This document shows positions 1 through 12,800 of a stretch of 51,713 nt of DNA, piece by piece (positions within the stretch are counted from its first letter, which is position 1; each line of letters opens with the position of its first letter). The stretch comes from Acanthaster planci (lineage: Eukaryota; Echinodermata; Asteroidea; Valvatida; Acanthasteridae). A program made the translations under genes and the position numbers. The DNA lies in assembly GCF_001949145.1 (NCBI RefSeq), contig NW_019091441.1, positions 1,104,948-1,156,660 of the forward strand. Reading direction: 5' to 3'. The notes under the pieces were generated by a model. It had not been told where the DNA came from, made no database searches, and worked only from the letters and a program-made list of their open reading frames with translations.

Positions 1-156
1 GAGGGGTCTGTTTTGGCTAAGAAATGGTGGGATTGTGCCAGTAAGGCCCGGGATCATCTCTGTAGATTCAAGGGCACCAATCTAGGGGCAAAGCAGAGAA
101 AAAATGTGATTGAAAACTTGTCAGAAGAGCCCACGAAGGTAAGGGATGTCATTTGA
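1..156 (+). CDS. Partial Myb/SANT-like domain fragment (runs off left edge)
   Basis: The frame is open from base 1 to a TGA at 154-156 (51 codons). It contains AKKWWDCASKARDHL followed by a basic stretch. This resembles the last helix of the Myb/SANT-like (NAIF1 or Harbinger Myb-like) domain, where a KW...SKAR core is common; that family likeness is from memory and rests on about 15 residues. A plausible donor, AAG|GTAAGG, sits at 138/139, so the true exon may end at 138 in phase 0. It could be part of a host gene to the left or a DNA-transposon accessory gene. Only the 3' part is in the window. Confidence 0.35.
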   Translation, partial: EGSVLAKKWWDCASKARDHLCRFKGTNLGAKQRKNVIENLSEEPTKVRDVI

Positions 157-3100
157 AAAAAGGCCGCTGAGAAGACTTGGGAACATTGACTTTGGGGGGG
201 TGAGTTTGTTTTTGGCGGATAATTAAAAAATTAATTGGTTAACCTACTAAAAATTGAAAATCAAATGAAATCTGAAGGACCAAACAGCGCATTGTTTTTT
301 GTTTGAGAGGCCTCATGGACTTCAGTTGCCTGCCATGGGGCTCCAAACTTGGTTGATTTTACACTATATTCAATGGAGCTTGAATTTGTTCAGTGCACCC
401 TTAGTGGCCCGTCTGGTTGACGGACACACTCCTCGTCACGGCTAGCTGGAAGCCGGGTAATGCACAAATACAATAGAATCGATAAATTCCATGACAAACA
501 GTAGCCAGTAGCGAATAACAGCGCACGCGTGAATCACCTGTTGAGTGTTAGAGAGCCGTACACAAACAGAACCAAGACTCATCAGGAAGGATGTGCATGC
601 AGAATTTGAAGGTACAGTGAAGTACAGAGCAAGGAAATAGCAGTTTCGTTCGGGAAGAGTTCCATCGACGGACACTTTATGTTTTCCATACAGTTACGGG
701 TATGTATGCCATCAGAAAGCAATCACCTGCCCTAAAAAGTAAAGTTCGGAGACAAATGTCGAAGCGTTTGTGTCAGGGTGTCTGTGATCAGGTGATGTCA
801 TTGTCATGCATGGAACTCTTGTCCGAAGGGGATGTATGATGTGAAAGGTTCAATGCCTGAATTTGAAAAGGTGATTGTTTAAAGTTAAAAAAGGCCACAG
901 TTCAGGCTGTGTGTTGGAAACATGGAGAGGATAATGAATTCTGCAGTCCTACGTTGCAGATTATGACAATGATGGATCGATGCAAAGTAAGTTGATCGAG
1001 CAGTCTGTATGCTTTGAACTCTCTGTTTGGGACAGTAACAGGAGGTGACAAACAAACCGATGCGAAGTTGTTATCCCTTGTTTAGATAACAGTTTTACAT
1101 CCAATAAGCATTTAGGATGCGTACCCCAAACATGACATGCCTAACAAAGTACTTGGAGCTGGTCAGTGCAATCTTGAAACTTGCACAAATTTATTGTATG
1201 CTATCAGGAGCCATTGAAGAAAATCCATTCTAAGATAATGATCAACTCTCGAGGGAGAACAACAAATTTGTGCAAGACGTTGTGTCAACAATGCCCAGCC
1301 CCTGTTGCCAGCTTCAGGCATTAAGGGGGCCACATCACAAAACCCAAATTTTTTGTGCTTATGCTTTTTTACTGATAGGGGATGGGGACAGCTAGCTTCC
1401 TATCGGCAAATTGACAACAAGTCAGAAAAGGAATCAATTAATTACCATGTTAGACAGGCGTCAGTATGGCAGTATTTCTTTTTCCAAATATTGTTTTATT
1501 TCTTATTTCTTTAGCTTTACAGAGTGCTCCATGGTTTTGTATCCAACTGAATAGGAACAAGTGCTTTATTAGGGGTTTGCATCCTAAGTGCTGCCAATTG
1601 CGGAAATATTACTTATTCAACACTGAACGTTAAATGTCGAACAAAGAATAAGGAACCAACTTCACACCAGTGACAATGAACACTGAACAGTTTCTTAATT
1701 TGCATTTATTTACTGATAATTGTATCAGGCTGAAGTCAACAACCTTTTACAACTTTAGCAGGATGGATACAAGGCCAGCCTGTAACCTAGACTCTTGTTA
1801 TTAACCCTATGCATCGCAATTATGGGGTCAGTCTGTTGTGGTTTAAACAGGGAATTTCACCAGTCCAGTGCACCTCTTTCCTGGTATTATGTGCATATGT
1901 GGTATATTATGTATTGCAGGAAACTTTGTGATTGGTAATCTTCTGTTTTCAGTGTATAAAATTAAATTAGAATCATAATGACATTGTGGATCAACTGACA
2001 GTTCCATGACTCGTAGAATAGTTTGCACAAAAGCTGGAGTCTGTTTAAACCTACGGTGATAATTGTGTTGAAAGTTTATTGAAAGGTTTGTGAGGAAGCT
2101 ATTGAAAATCCAACATACCAGTATATGTACATGTATATTGTAAAATGTGGACTTGGGACCCCGTCAGTGTAGACTCAATGCATTCAACAGTATCCCCGTT
2201 TTGGATATGGCTGTGCCAAACATCCAAATATTTGATCGATTATCAAATATTCAGATATTATTTTCTGAATTCGAATATTCTAATGCAAAATTCATGGGAA
2301 GGAAAGGAGAATTTTTTAAAGAGAAAAATTACACTGTGGAGGCTTGTTTCAAGCAGATTCAAATGAAACGTGACAGAATAATATGTTACAATTCAAAACA
2401 CAAATTATTCAGTGAAAAATTTAAAAGGAAAAAAATTTTCAACAGGGCAAGAAGCTAGTATTGTTGGTCTGTTCAGCTAAATCGTGGCTGCAGATACTCC
2501 TAGCAGTGAGAAGCTATTAGTTTTATGTACAGTTGGGTGTGTTATTGCAACAGATTTGGGTTTGTTCATCAACAATATTTGGCTATTTGATTGAATTGAA
2601 TGTGGAATATTCGAATAACGAATTATTCGTATTGACTCAACCCTATTTTTGGAAAAATAGTTTTTGAGACATATTCAGGACCGGGTTACTCATAGCAAAA
2701 TGAAGAGGAACTGTCGCAGATCCCAAGCAAAACACAAAACTGGCTTTTGGAAAAAAAAAAGACGTTTAGAGTGCAAGGAAAATGAGTATTTTTATAGTTT
2801 CTTTTTCTCTTCATCACATGAAAACAAAGGAATGTCCTTCCTACATGTATGTACATGTGGAAACCATAATTAAAACTTACATGGGTAGATCTTCCCACAT
2901 TAAGGGGACAGTTTCTTTTGTTAGGAAAAAAATTGGTCACCATAACATTCTGATAATAGTAGCATCAATATTTTAACATGCGTATTGTCTTTATTACCAA
3001 GTAATATAACAAGCAAAGACCTTTCTTTTGCTGTAACAGGCAGTCAAAAATTCCCTCCACTTGATTTGCAACAGGACACAGATACATAGGGTTTATTTGG

Positions 3101-4300
3101 CTGATATGACTGATAGGTCATTTTGTTAAGAATGCATCTTGGCATAGTAGGGTTAAGCATAGGTGGAAGGGGATATTTTTTGAGGGGGGTTTGGATCCAG
3201 GCTGTGGGGACATCTCTGTACATGTATATTTCAACCCTGTAAAATGAATGTTACCAAACCAGCACTGTTGCAGTAATGTATTCCACCATTCAATGTTAAC
3301 TAAAAGTCGTGCCGCAGCCATTTTGATTTCTGCTAAATACACGTTTCCATTCCCCACTCGTGACATTAGACAAAAACGTCAGCCTCACAACTGCTTCAGC
3401 CATACACGTTGCCGGTATTTTCTGTTTCTTGCAGCATTCATTTCTGTTTTGAGAGTCTTTGGTTTAATTATGCCAAAACAGTTTAACTTAAGATTCACAT
3501 GTTCACCTGAATATGGCATTAGTGAACAGTGGACAGGATTCATTTGTCACTTTGTTGAATAGGCCTACTCATTCATTTTGCAGTCAAAGACGGATCCAGA
3601 TCCAAATATTTGGGGGGGCAAAAATGTGGAAATTTTCACATTTTAGGCTTTTTTCACTCGTTTTGAAGGAATATGAAACAGACCAGTGAGAAATTAGCCT
3701 TTCTCTGAAAAGATAAAAAAAATTGACGAATTGCTCCATTTTGGGGAGGACCATGAAGTCCCTTTTCTGTGTGCAGCTTCGTGTTAATTGAATAAAATTA
3801 AAGAGAAAGACGGGTTCGGTAAGATATGTTTCAAATGAAATAACGTTGTCCATTGTATTTTTACGTGTACCTTTCTGCACCACAAACTGCATGCAAAAAA
3901 GGCTCTTGTTTTCTTTTTTTAGATATCTAACTTAACATTGTCCGACAGTAAATGCCAAAAAAACTTCAGGGTCATGCCATCAAAATACATGTACGTGCAG
4001 GGTAGATAGAAGAAATAGAGGCAGCCTGTGGGGGCTTCCTGTGAAGTTGACGATCGATGAGCAAACTTAACGAACAGCCATGTCACTCAAATAATTATTT
4101 TACCATTTTGGTTTATAATTTACACCAGAATAACCTGAATCTGTGCCTTAACTGGTATCACGCCATGTCTGCAGTTGTCAGCAGATGGTATGCTCATGTG
4201 TGAAGACACATGTACACGCTTGTGTATACCATCAAGAGTAAATTTCAAATCAAAACTGCATATGATTACTTTTGTACTTTATGAAAGTATAGATGCATGA
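157..4300. other. No supported gene; AT-rich spacer
   Basis: The ORFs here are short, have no recognisable motifs, and are not joined by matching splice sites. The only structure I see is the AT-rich element near 2215-2645. It is probably intergenic, or intron of the gene that begins left of the window. Confidence 0.5.
2215..2645. repeat. AT-rich element with GAATATTCGAAT-type borders
   Basis: Both ends are dense in short AT palindromes: CAAATATTTGATCGATTATC and TTCGAATATTC near 2222-2280, and GAATATTCGAATAACGAAT near 2605-2630. Such borders are common in hAT-like non-autonomous elements, which is general knowledge. I cannot align a clean terminal repeat or a target-site duplication, so the limits are approximate. 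Confidence 0.35.
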
Positions 4301-4668
4301 AATAAGCCTTTTGCGAGTTAACTTTGACCCAAATCTGGTACACTGAGTTCGTTAAATTCACGTGAACATAACAACTTAAATTCTCTTTACTAAAACCACT
4401 GTTGCTTTACCTCATGATTCGGGGCACGCTTTTGCTTAGTTACATAAGAGACGCCTTGCAACAATACACTGTTCTCAATGGATAAGAAGGGCCCAAAGGA
4501 ACCAGTCCATTCCAGAGATGGTGGGCACTATGCGAAAGCTTGCCCCGAATCACGAGGTGTAGCAACAGTCTGTTTAGTCTGGAGAATTCAAATCATTATG
4601 TTTATGGTGCAGTCAGATAACTTGGTGCACCAGATTTTATTCAAATTCAACTCGCAAATGCCTTATTG
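4301..4668. repeat. Foldback / MITE-like element, arms about 135-160 bp
   Basis: The left arm (4301-4435) reads as the diverged reverse complement of the right arm (about 4509-4668). The best-preserved stretch is CTGTTGCTTTACCTCATGAT at 4399, matching CTGTTGCTACACCTCGTGAT read on the minus strand from 4568. The outer part, AATAAGCCTTTTGCGAGTTA, pairs with the region before 4668. The middle carries a 63-codon ORF that is only a by-product. It is probably a non-autonomous DNA element; no transposase is visible. Confidence 0.7.
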
Positions 4669-6553
4669 AAAAGACAGTACTGTAAGTTTGTATGTACTTT
4701 ATGTTGTGCATGTACATATTCCAATCTCATTTTACCTGACATTTAAAGAGGTATTTTTGTAAGCCTACCCATGTTTTTGTAGCTGATTTTAACTTCTGAA
4801 TGTTATTCTGGTTTATTTCTGTATTGTAGACAAGATAAAAGGTTTGTGTTCCACCCTTTTTTTTGTTCCCACAGTCGAGGCTTTGGCACTTTTTGAATGT
4901 AATTCCAAGTTTTTCCCACCCTGTTTAGTTTTCACAATTGTGGTTGGGCTCACACATGCTTGTGCTTCATGCACAAATGAGCATCCTGTGTCCTTAGATC
5001 CCACATAACCTGGTACCACAAGGAAATAAACACAGTCGAGTGAGTCAGGATTTTTGGATTTTAGTTGAGATATGTCTCAGAAAACCTTTACCACCACGCC
5101 TTTGCACATTTCAACTTCTACAACTTTCGGATCAGTTATCACAAGGTTGTTTTCTTGAATGCAGGTTTTATTCATAGTATTTGGAATGACATCAACACAG
5201 AGTGAATTTCAATTTATAAACATGCAAGTAGTTGAGCAGGGATGACAGTGTCTTGCTTGATTGCATCAACACAAATAGAAGCCATGCTGACTTTCCAGGA
5301 GTACTGAAAACAAGACAATACACTTGTGTTCAAAATATTCACCTGAGCAAAACCTACATGTGTGGGCGATTTTAACAAGATATGCATGCACCATGTGGCC
5401 ATCTGCATACATTCAGACATACTGGAACTGCATGCATTCCTTCAAACACATCTGGGCACTAACATTACGCAATTTGTAATATAATCAATATTAAATTGTA
5501 CTCTTATGATATAAAAAGTACAATAACTATTGTAATGATTCCAGCTTGCCTGCAATTTTACGGGCTTTCACTTTAACAATTTAAGTCCAGATATCTGCCA
5601 GAAATTGGTACTGAGTTAGTGAGTTGAATATCCACAGCGTTTTATTCAACAGGAGAGACAATACAAATGAATCCTTGTCTTGAAGTGAAAGGGGGAACTC
5701 TCAACCACGAAAACAGCTGTAACAGGGATGCAGTATGCATTTGTGACTATCAATAGCTCCAAATCATACACAGGGCAAAGGTCATCGTGATGCCACAGTT
5801 ATAATAGGCTGCACAGCATGAATCAATCCACGTGAAAGTGTTGTAATTATGCAAAAGCTGACCTGAAAGATAAGCAATCGTTAATGGAACAATTATCCCA
5901 GTAAACTGTAAGTTCTCAGCTAATAAAAAGGTCAGTGTTCCTTGGCACTTTGTCCAGCAATTTTGCCTATTATAAATTAATAATTACATGCGTACATCTG
6001 CAGGTACGTGTACCTATATATTGCAGTTGAGACTTTTCAGAGCATGCTCATATAAGGCAGATCATGTATCATTTTGTTGAGTACACAACGATCCATTGCT
6101 TAAGGTCATCTGTAAATAAGTCCCTTGTATAAAGCGGGGGGGGTACTTGTACATATATCTGTCAGACTTTGTCAGTCAGTGAGTTCAGTTCATTGTTCAT
6201 TGAGTTGTGTACCTTCTGAAATAACAACCACGGTCTTTTAAAAGGACTTATTAGAAAGCAGTTTTTCTGATGTATCACTTGTTTGTTTGTGTTTACTGCA
6301 TGTGTTGAGAGCTCCTTTTTAACAACTTCATGTAGCATCCTTTGAAATGTTGCCCAATTCCAATGTGCATAACTTCCATCACTGTCGGTTTGGCCAGTCC
6401 TGATGATCTTGTGTTCGTTTCTTTGTCTTTTGTAGTTTGATGCTTTGTTACAGTGACATGTACGTGTACCCGGGTGTCTGAGTCCCCTTATGTGGACTTT
6501 TGGCATATTGGAGGTGCTGGTGGTATACAGAAGTGGTGAGATCCCATCCGATC
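4669..6553. other. Upstream region of the TRPM gene; no gene seen
   Basis: No coding exon is recognisable. The frame of the first TRPM coding exon meets a TGA at 6479-6481. A possible 3' splice site (GGTATACAG) ends at 6530, so one or more untranslated 5' exons could lie further left. I see no convincing TATA box or other promoter element. Confidence 0.4.
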
Positions 6554-6802
6554 ATGCAGTCGTCCAAGACCCGCCAAGCCCAGAGAGGGCTGGCTATGGA
6601 AACCGAGAAGATCGTGGGTCATGACGCTGCCGGCAAGGAGGCCTTCTTCAAAACCAGGATGATATCCCTCACCCCGATGGTGCCCCTACCTGTTGAGGAG
6701 GTTATAGAGGCAGGTGATGCCGAAATGGATGACGCCTCCGAAGGCTCCGAGGATTCTGGGATTGACAGCACGTCACATCAGGATGCTGTACCCAGGCAAA
6801 AG
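6554..6802 (+). CDS. TRPM exon 1 (aa 1-83), start codon exon
   Basis: ATG at 6554 is the first in-frame ATG after the TGA at 6479. The frame itself stays open upstream to a TTG at 6500, so a longer N-terminus spliced in at 6531 is possible. It encodes a soluble leader, basic at first and then rich in Glu/Asp/Ser (EVIEAGDAEMDDASEGSEDS), with no family likeness I recognise. Donor GTGCGG, phase 0. Confidence 0.85.
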
Positions 6803-9800
6803 GTGCGGTAGACATTTTAAGTTTTAAGCAGTGTTTGTTGAAAGGTTTGCCCCTTGTGGACTTCAGCCAACTTACGATAATTTGACCGTTTATTGGGCAA
6901 CAAGTACCATGCAGGGCTTGAGCCATAGGGCTCCTCAGTCCTCGACTTCTACAAATGTTCCTGGTAGATTTTGGATCTATCTCTGTGATGTGAAGGGTTG
7001 TTACTGTACTTGGTGCTGGAAAAAAGTTCCCAGCTTGATGAAGTGCCGTCTGTCGTGGTTCCCCACCATGCTTGCTGCTTTGTAATGCTAAAAGTAGTTC
7101 TAAACTATTATAAAATTTGAAACCATTATAGAACATCATGACTTATGTGTATACAATGTAATCTTCGAATACGGTCGAGCATACATTGCATCATCTGTGC
7201 TACTTGTTGGCTTTCATCAGTGTCTCATTTCATGCTTGCCACAGACAAAAAAGAGAAGGGGTGCATGGCTGATTGCCAACTTCAAGAAGAAGAGCTGCAT
7301 CAAGTTTGTCCAGGATCCAGACATGTCGGCCACAGTGTAAGCGTGTTTGGTTCCTCTTAAGGTTTTGGATATTTTTGTATTTTCGTAAGTCAGTATGGGA
7401 CCCGGGAGCATGCTGGAAAAGGTATTGAAACATCCAGGTTGGGATTATCCATTTAGTACAGAAGGCACTGTGCCTTGGGCAGATGAGAAATTGGGGAGGG
7501 GGAGGCAAACAGGGTGCTTCCTGCTTTGAATTTTCAATGTTGAAAATGCTTCAAACTAGCCAGCACATAGATGTAGCTTATTAGTAAAGCTTAGCATTAA
7601 CATGAGAATGAAAGGCTCCAGTGCTTACCAATGCTATGAAATCACTGCTGGTGGCTATTATTGTGTAGGGTCTGTGCAAGACCGTTGTGTTGGGCCTACG
7701 AAACACTATAGTGACTTTAATAGGCCTACAGAACACCAGTACATTGGACCTAGGAAACACTGGTGCCTTGGGCCTACAGAACACTTAAGCCCTTAGAATA
7801 TCTCACATAATGTTGCCCACATGCAAACCTAGTAGGTGCTTTTACCGTTGCAAAGCCAAAGTTCAAAGTTAAAGGTACGGTCCATCAATTACAGTTATCC
7901 CAGAAGTAGATCATTGTCGAAAAGCGCACTTGATTTAAAGGTTCTTTTGGGACTAAACTCCCTGTGAAATTATTCTTTCTGGCAAGCTGTGATTTGAAGA
8001 AAACAATGAAGAGGTAATTTCCTCCGATGTGTCTCAAGATGTTGGTACGTATTCGTCAGTTCAGTGCACGGCATCATGTAGCTTTGTTTGGCCAAATGTG
8101 AGACAATGTCTCAGCTGCTGAATTCGGGTACAGTTTGATACATGACTCAGGAATTTGAACTCCAAAATTGAAATCCTAGAATATATTGTTTTTCTCAGAA
8201 TGTACAATATTCACTGAGCTGAAACTTTATGGGGTTTGTGCTTGGGCACCCTTCTTTTGATTTTGAGTAATTCTGTACGCCTCAAAGGAACGTAATGCAC
8301 AAATGACAAATGGTGAACTTTACCTTTGACTTGAACCCTTCTGTTCTGTAATGGCTTCCCCAGGTGCTTCTGTGGTCGCCCCAAGCGCGCTCACATATCA
8401 TTTTCCCAAGACTTGCCAGTCAAGGACTCCCTGTCCCCGCTAAAATACTTCACTGACACAGGCAGTGGCAGGATGCCCTACCAGATTCTCCAGGACTCCA
8501 CCAGAAACATTAGAGTGGCCCCTGATGGCCAAGAGTCCCCAGAGTGTTGGAGCGCTGAGGAGCATTTGGTAGAGGTCCCAACTGACGCCTTTGGCGAGAT
8601 ACACTTCAACGAAGCAGTCGACAGAGTGTGCACATCTAAGGTAACCAAACACACCTCACGTCATTCAGAAACTCTCAACCTGCCCCATCCACTTCTCCAA
8701 GTAGGAAGCTTACCAGGCTTACAGCAACTCCGATTATCTGCCCCAAATCGAAGTGCACCCCCCAAGTGGCAAAAGAAAGACAGAGAGTAGTAAGTTTTCC
8801 AAGCGGGTTCTTGCACGCGTTCTGCATACAAGTACACAAAGACCATACATTAAGAAAATAAATTCGTTACGTACACTCAGCGTGCTCTGCATCAACCACG
8901 TCATTTATCTACATCATAAACACGCGCCTCTGCAGTGAGTACCAAAAAACACGCCCTCTTTTGTTCCACTCAGAGCGGATACAGTGGCTTCGGAAAAAAA
9001 GAAAAAGTGGTCAGAGTTCATTTGAACTTGTTTTACATTCGATCTTATATACCGGGTATTTCACCAGATGTTTACACAGGGGACATGCACTTGACTGGTT
9101 TTGATCTTTGTGGGTTCCATTTGCCTCATCACTGTTTAATATTCACCATCTGTCTTGTTATTGGATTGTTTATGTGTATACTTTCCAGTACATTGAAGTA
9201 AAAGATGTGTACGTGAGAATGCAATAAAAACCGAAAACAGTGAACCCCCATTTTCTTGTGAAAGAATTGCCACAATGGTTTCATTTATCTGCTGCGGAAG
9301 ACAGTGGCAAACACATGTAGGTGTAGGGCTCATTTGGGACTGCATGCATGTATGAGTGCTTAATAAGAGCAAGGGAGGCTGTTCTAGCACAATAAAGTCC
9401 AAGCCCGAGATATGCCTGCTGGGGCTGAGTTTCCTTATGTTCTCTAAGATTCAATTATTATAATTTCCATCCAAATATTTAGCTATACTAGGGTAGCGAA
9501 TATGTGGTGAACAAAACAGTAGAAACAGGTAAAAAATGAATCCAGTATCCAGTAATGAGTTACATGTAGTCTTTATGCTTTGTTTTACCCAACTGCATTT
9601 CTTGTCCAAATTTTTAAATCCAACAAAAAGTCTTCGGAAGAGAGTCTATAACAAGACAAATAATTGAACGTTTAAGTAATTCTGAAGAATCCTACTTCTT
9701 GCCTTGTTTTCAAACTTTCAGTTTGTGCGCCTCTCAGACCGGACCGAGATGAAGCTGGTCCTGGACCTGATGACCAAGTACTGGAAGCTGTCCAAACCCC

Positions 9801-12800
9801 AACTGGTCATCTCCCTGACCGGTGGGGGGCGGAGCTTCAAGCTCAACGAGAAGGACAAGGAGACATTTAGCCGCGGCGTGATCAAGGTGAGACCAGACAA
9901 CTTTTTATGTCTTCTGCTCCGAGGCTGCCAGACATTGGGAGCGCTGACATTTAAATTTGTGTTGGTTATTATTTCCATAATGCATTAAAAATTACAAAGA
10001 CTTGAAAAAAGTTTGGAAAATTTAACAGATGAGCCTTGATCCTTGAAATGTGACAAAATGGTAGAATAAAATGTATATGGCAGTGACTAAAGATGTGAAA
10101 GGGACTACGCAGTGCAGGCTTTGTTGAAGTCTTTTTGGTCCTGCATGAAATAGTCTTCTAGGAATCTTATAAGATTTTTATAAGATTCTGATTAGAATCT
10201 AACCAAAATCTTATAAGAATCTGATTAAAGGTATTTATAAGATACTTTCACACTGTCAATTGATTCCTGTAAGGGTCTTATAAGAATCTTATAAGTAGAA
10301 ATTGTACGGGGGTATTTATGCTAGTTCCATGATCCATATTCATGAGCAAAACTGTTAATAGTCATTCCAGGCAAAAAGCCTCAATGTTGCGTTGATTTGT
10401 GTACGGAAATCTACTAGAAGATGTGGCATTTTCAAGTCCAAAATTTGGGGGGGGGGAATTCTTTGGTGCTGAAATACCTGTACATGACAATGAGCCAACA
10501 AGCAATTCTCTCAGAAATGTTTTCAACATGTAAATTTTGGCATTACAATTTGAACAGAAAGATAGATCAAATGAATATTGTCTGCCGTGATCATTTGCAC
10601 TGACTGATCGGTTGATGGAAAAGTCTGAACAATCTCAAATGTTTAAGGAAGTGCATTTTTCAATGCACTTAACCCAAAAGAGACATCAACCAGTTTAATA
10701 TATTGAAGAGGACCATCAAGCCATGGAAACTTGTGTCTAAGAAAAATTCATCGCACCCTTTAAAAGTGAAATTTACCACAAGATTTATTCTGTAACCCGA
10801 TAAAACTCTTTTGGTTGTTTTGCTAATGTACAGCCTCAATTTTGCAAAATCCTCCAACTGCTTTCAGGTAAAAATTGAAAACAGCCTCAGTCTTATAATC
10901 CTCTGTTTTTGTGGAATGGTTTCCCAGAGAATTAACCACTACCTCAAGTCCCTCAAAATCCTCTGGCAGCATCTGTCGGGATGTTGAGGAAGTGTGAATG
11001 ATATTCAGGAAGTGTGCTGCAGATTTGAAGCTTAATTTATGCATTATGTATCACTGAGTATTGACAATGCAAGGTCAGGCCCAACACCTGGACGCAGTAC
11101 ATGTTTCAAGAGAAGCCACGCAGCTTTTGCCAAATGACCTCAGTCACTTTTGTGCAAGGAGGAATTCTGAAGGTTAGGGTAAACCATGCCTACCAACTGT
11201 TTCCATTTAATTGGAACAGTTTTCCGTTTTTAGAGGCCTAAGAATCAGAATGTTCTAAGTTTCAAAAATTTCGGAAATGAAACAAAATCTGGAAATCCTC
11301 ACACTTGGCACACATACCACACACCGTCTGAAAAGTTTGTCTCTAATAAACAAGCAGAGTCCAGAGCACGGTGACCTTGAAATTTTTACTGTAGTGATGA
11401 ACCACAATACATTTACCCCTTGGGCTTGAGGTTAATCACATTCTCAACAATCAAGAGGGAACCAGTTTGGTGACTAAAAAGCAGGATTAAGACAAATAGG
11501 CTCTCAGATTTTGTGTGCTGTTGTCTGGCTTTCCGATGTCAGACTGTTTAACTAAAGAGGGTCTCCCCTCAGGCTGCCTGGACCACAGACGCCTGGATCA
11601 TCACTAGCGGTTTCAACGCCGGCGTGCCCAAGATCGTCGGGCAAGCCGTCCAAGCCAGCCACACCTGGGACTGGATCAAGGCCAACAAGAGGAGCTTTGG
11701 CAGCAGCAAGCTGAAATGCATCGGTCTTGCACCCTGGGGCTACGTGGATGGCAGCCAGCAACTCCTCACCAGGCATGGCAAGGTGAGCTGGGGTACCATA
11801 CGTGACACACACCTACTACTCACAGGATATTCATAGCTTGGGATGGCCACATCCTGTAGTTAATAGCATGGGATTGTCCACAGAGTTATAGTTGAATCCT
11901 CACTCACTTCCTATTTAAATCACCAAAAACTTATGTCTAAGTTTGTCAGAGTCCATGTTAATCAAAACACTGGAGAATAGTATGTTGAGCCTTGAGCCGG
12001 CGCATACTCAAATTGAGCACATATTGTACATGCAGGTTATTCTAAAACATCAATATGCATTGATAAGATCGGCCCTGACTTAGCAGCCATCACTAAACAT
12101 GTTTGCACTGGCATGACATCACATGCTGTGTTCTCTTTGTACCCCTGCCATTTTGAAATTACCAAAACTGGCTGATTGTCTTGGATTTTAGCCTGGATAA
12201 AAACTGAGTTCAAGTGATATCCAAGGCTTTGGCTTCGTTAATATTAAGCTCGCCTAACCCCAGAGTGTTTACACTGTGGCTTCATTTTCTGGCTCGTGCA
12301 ACATCAGTTTGGTCATTTATTCATGGGGCCACAGGTTCAAGTGTTTTGCATTAATCCTTATGTAAATGCACCTAGTAGCCTAGGGGTGTGCGTTTATGGT
12401 ATTTTTGGCACCGGGTACCCATTTTATGTCAGTAGCGGGTACCCTTAAAATAGAAAGTGGAATCTCCCCTGCTTTTTTATTAAACGAATTGTTACCTTCA
12501 ATTTATAACAAAAGTAACTCTGTTGATTACCCCTTCCTACATGCAGTTCCCTGTTAATACTTCTCCCATACAGGGATCCTACCCTGCAGAATACAAAGTC
12601 AACCCTGTTGTGATGAAGGGTCGACCAGTGCCCCTCAATCCAGACCACACGCATTTCATCCTGATTGATACCGGGCGGAAAGGGGAGCAGGCCTACGGAG
12701 GGGAGATTGTGATGCGGTCCATGATTGAGGAGGCCTTGGCCGCACCCCAGGAAGGTGAGCATGGGGCGCTGAACTTTGAGTTGAGAATTTATGGGGTTTC

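Noticed and set aside
6702-7139. 145-codon minus-strand ORF
   Set aside because: It overlaps TRPM exon 1 on the other strand and is a GC-driven shadow.
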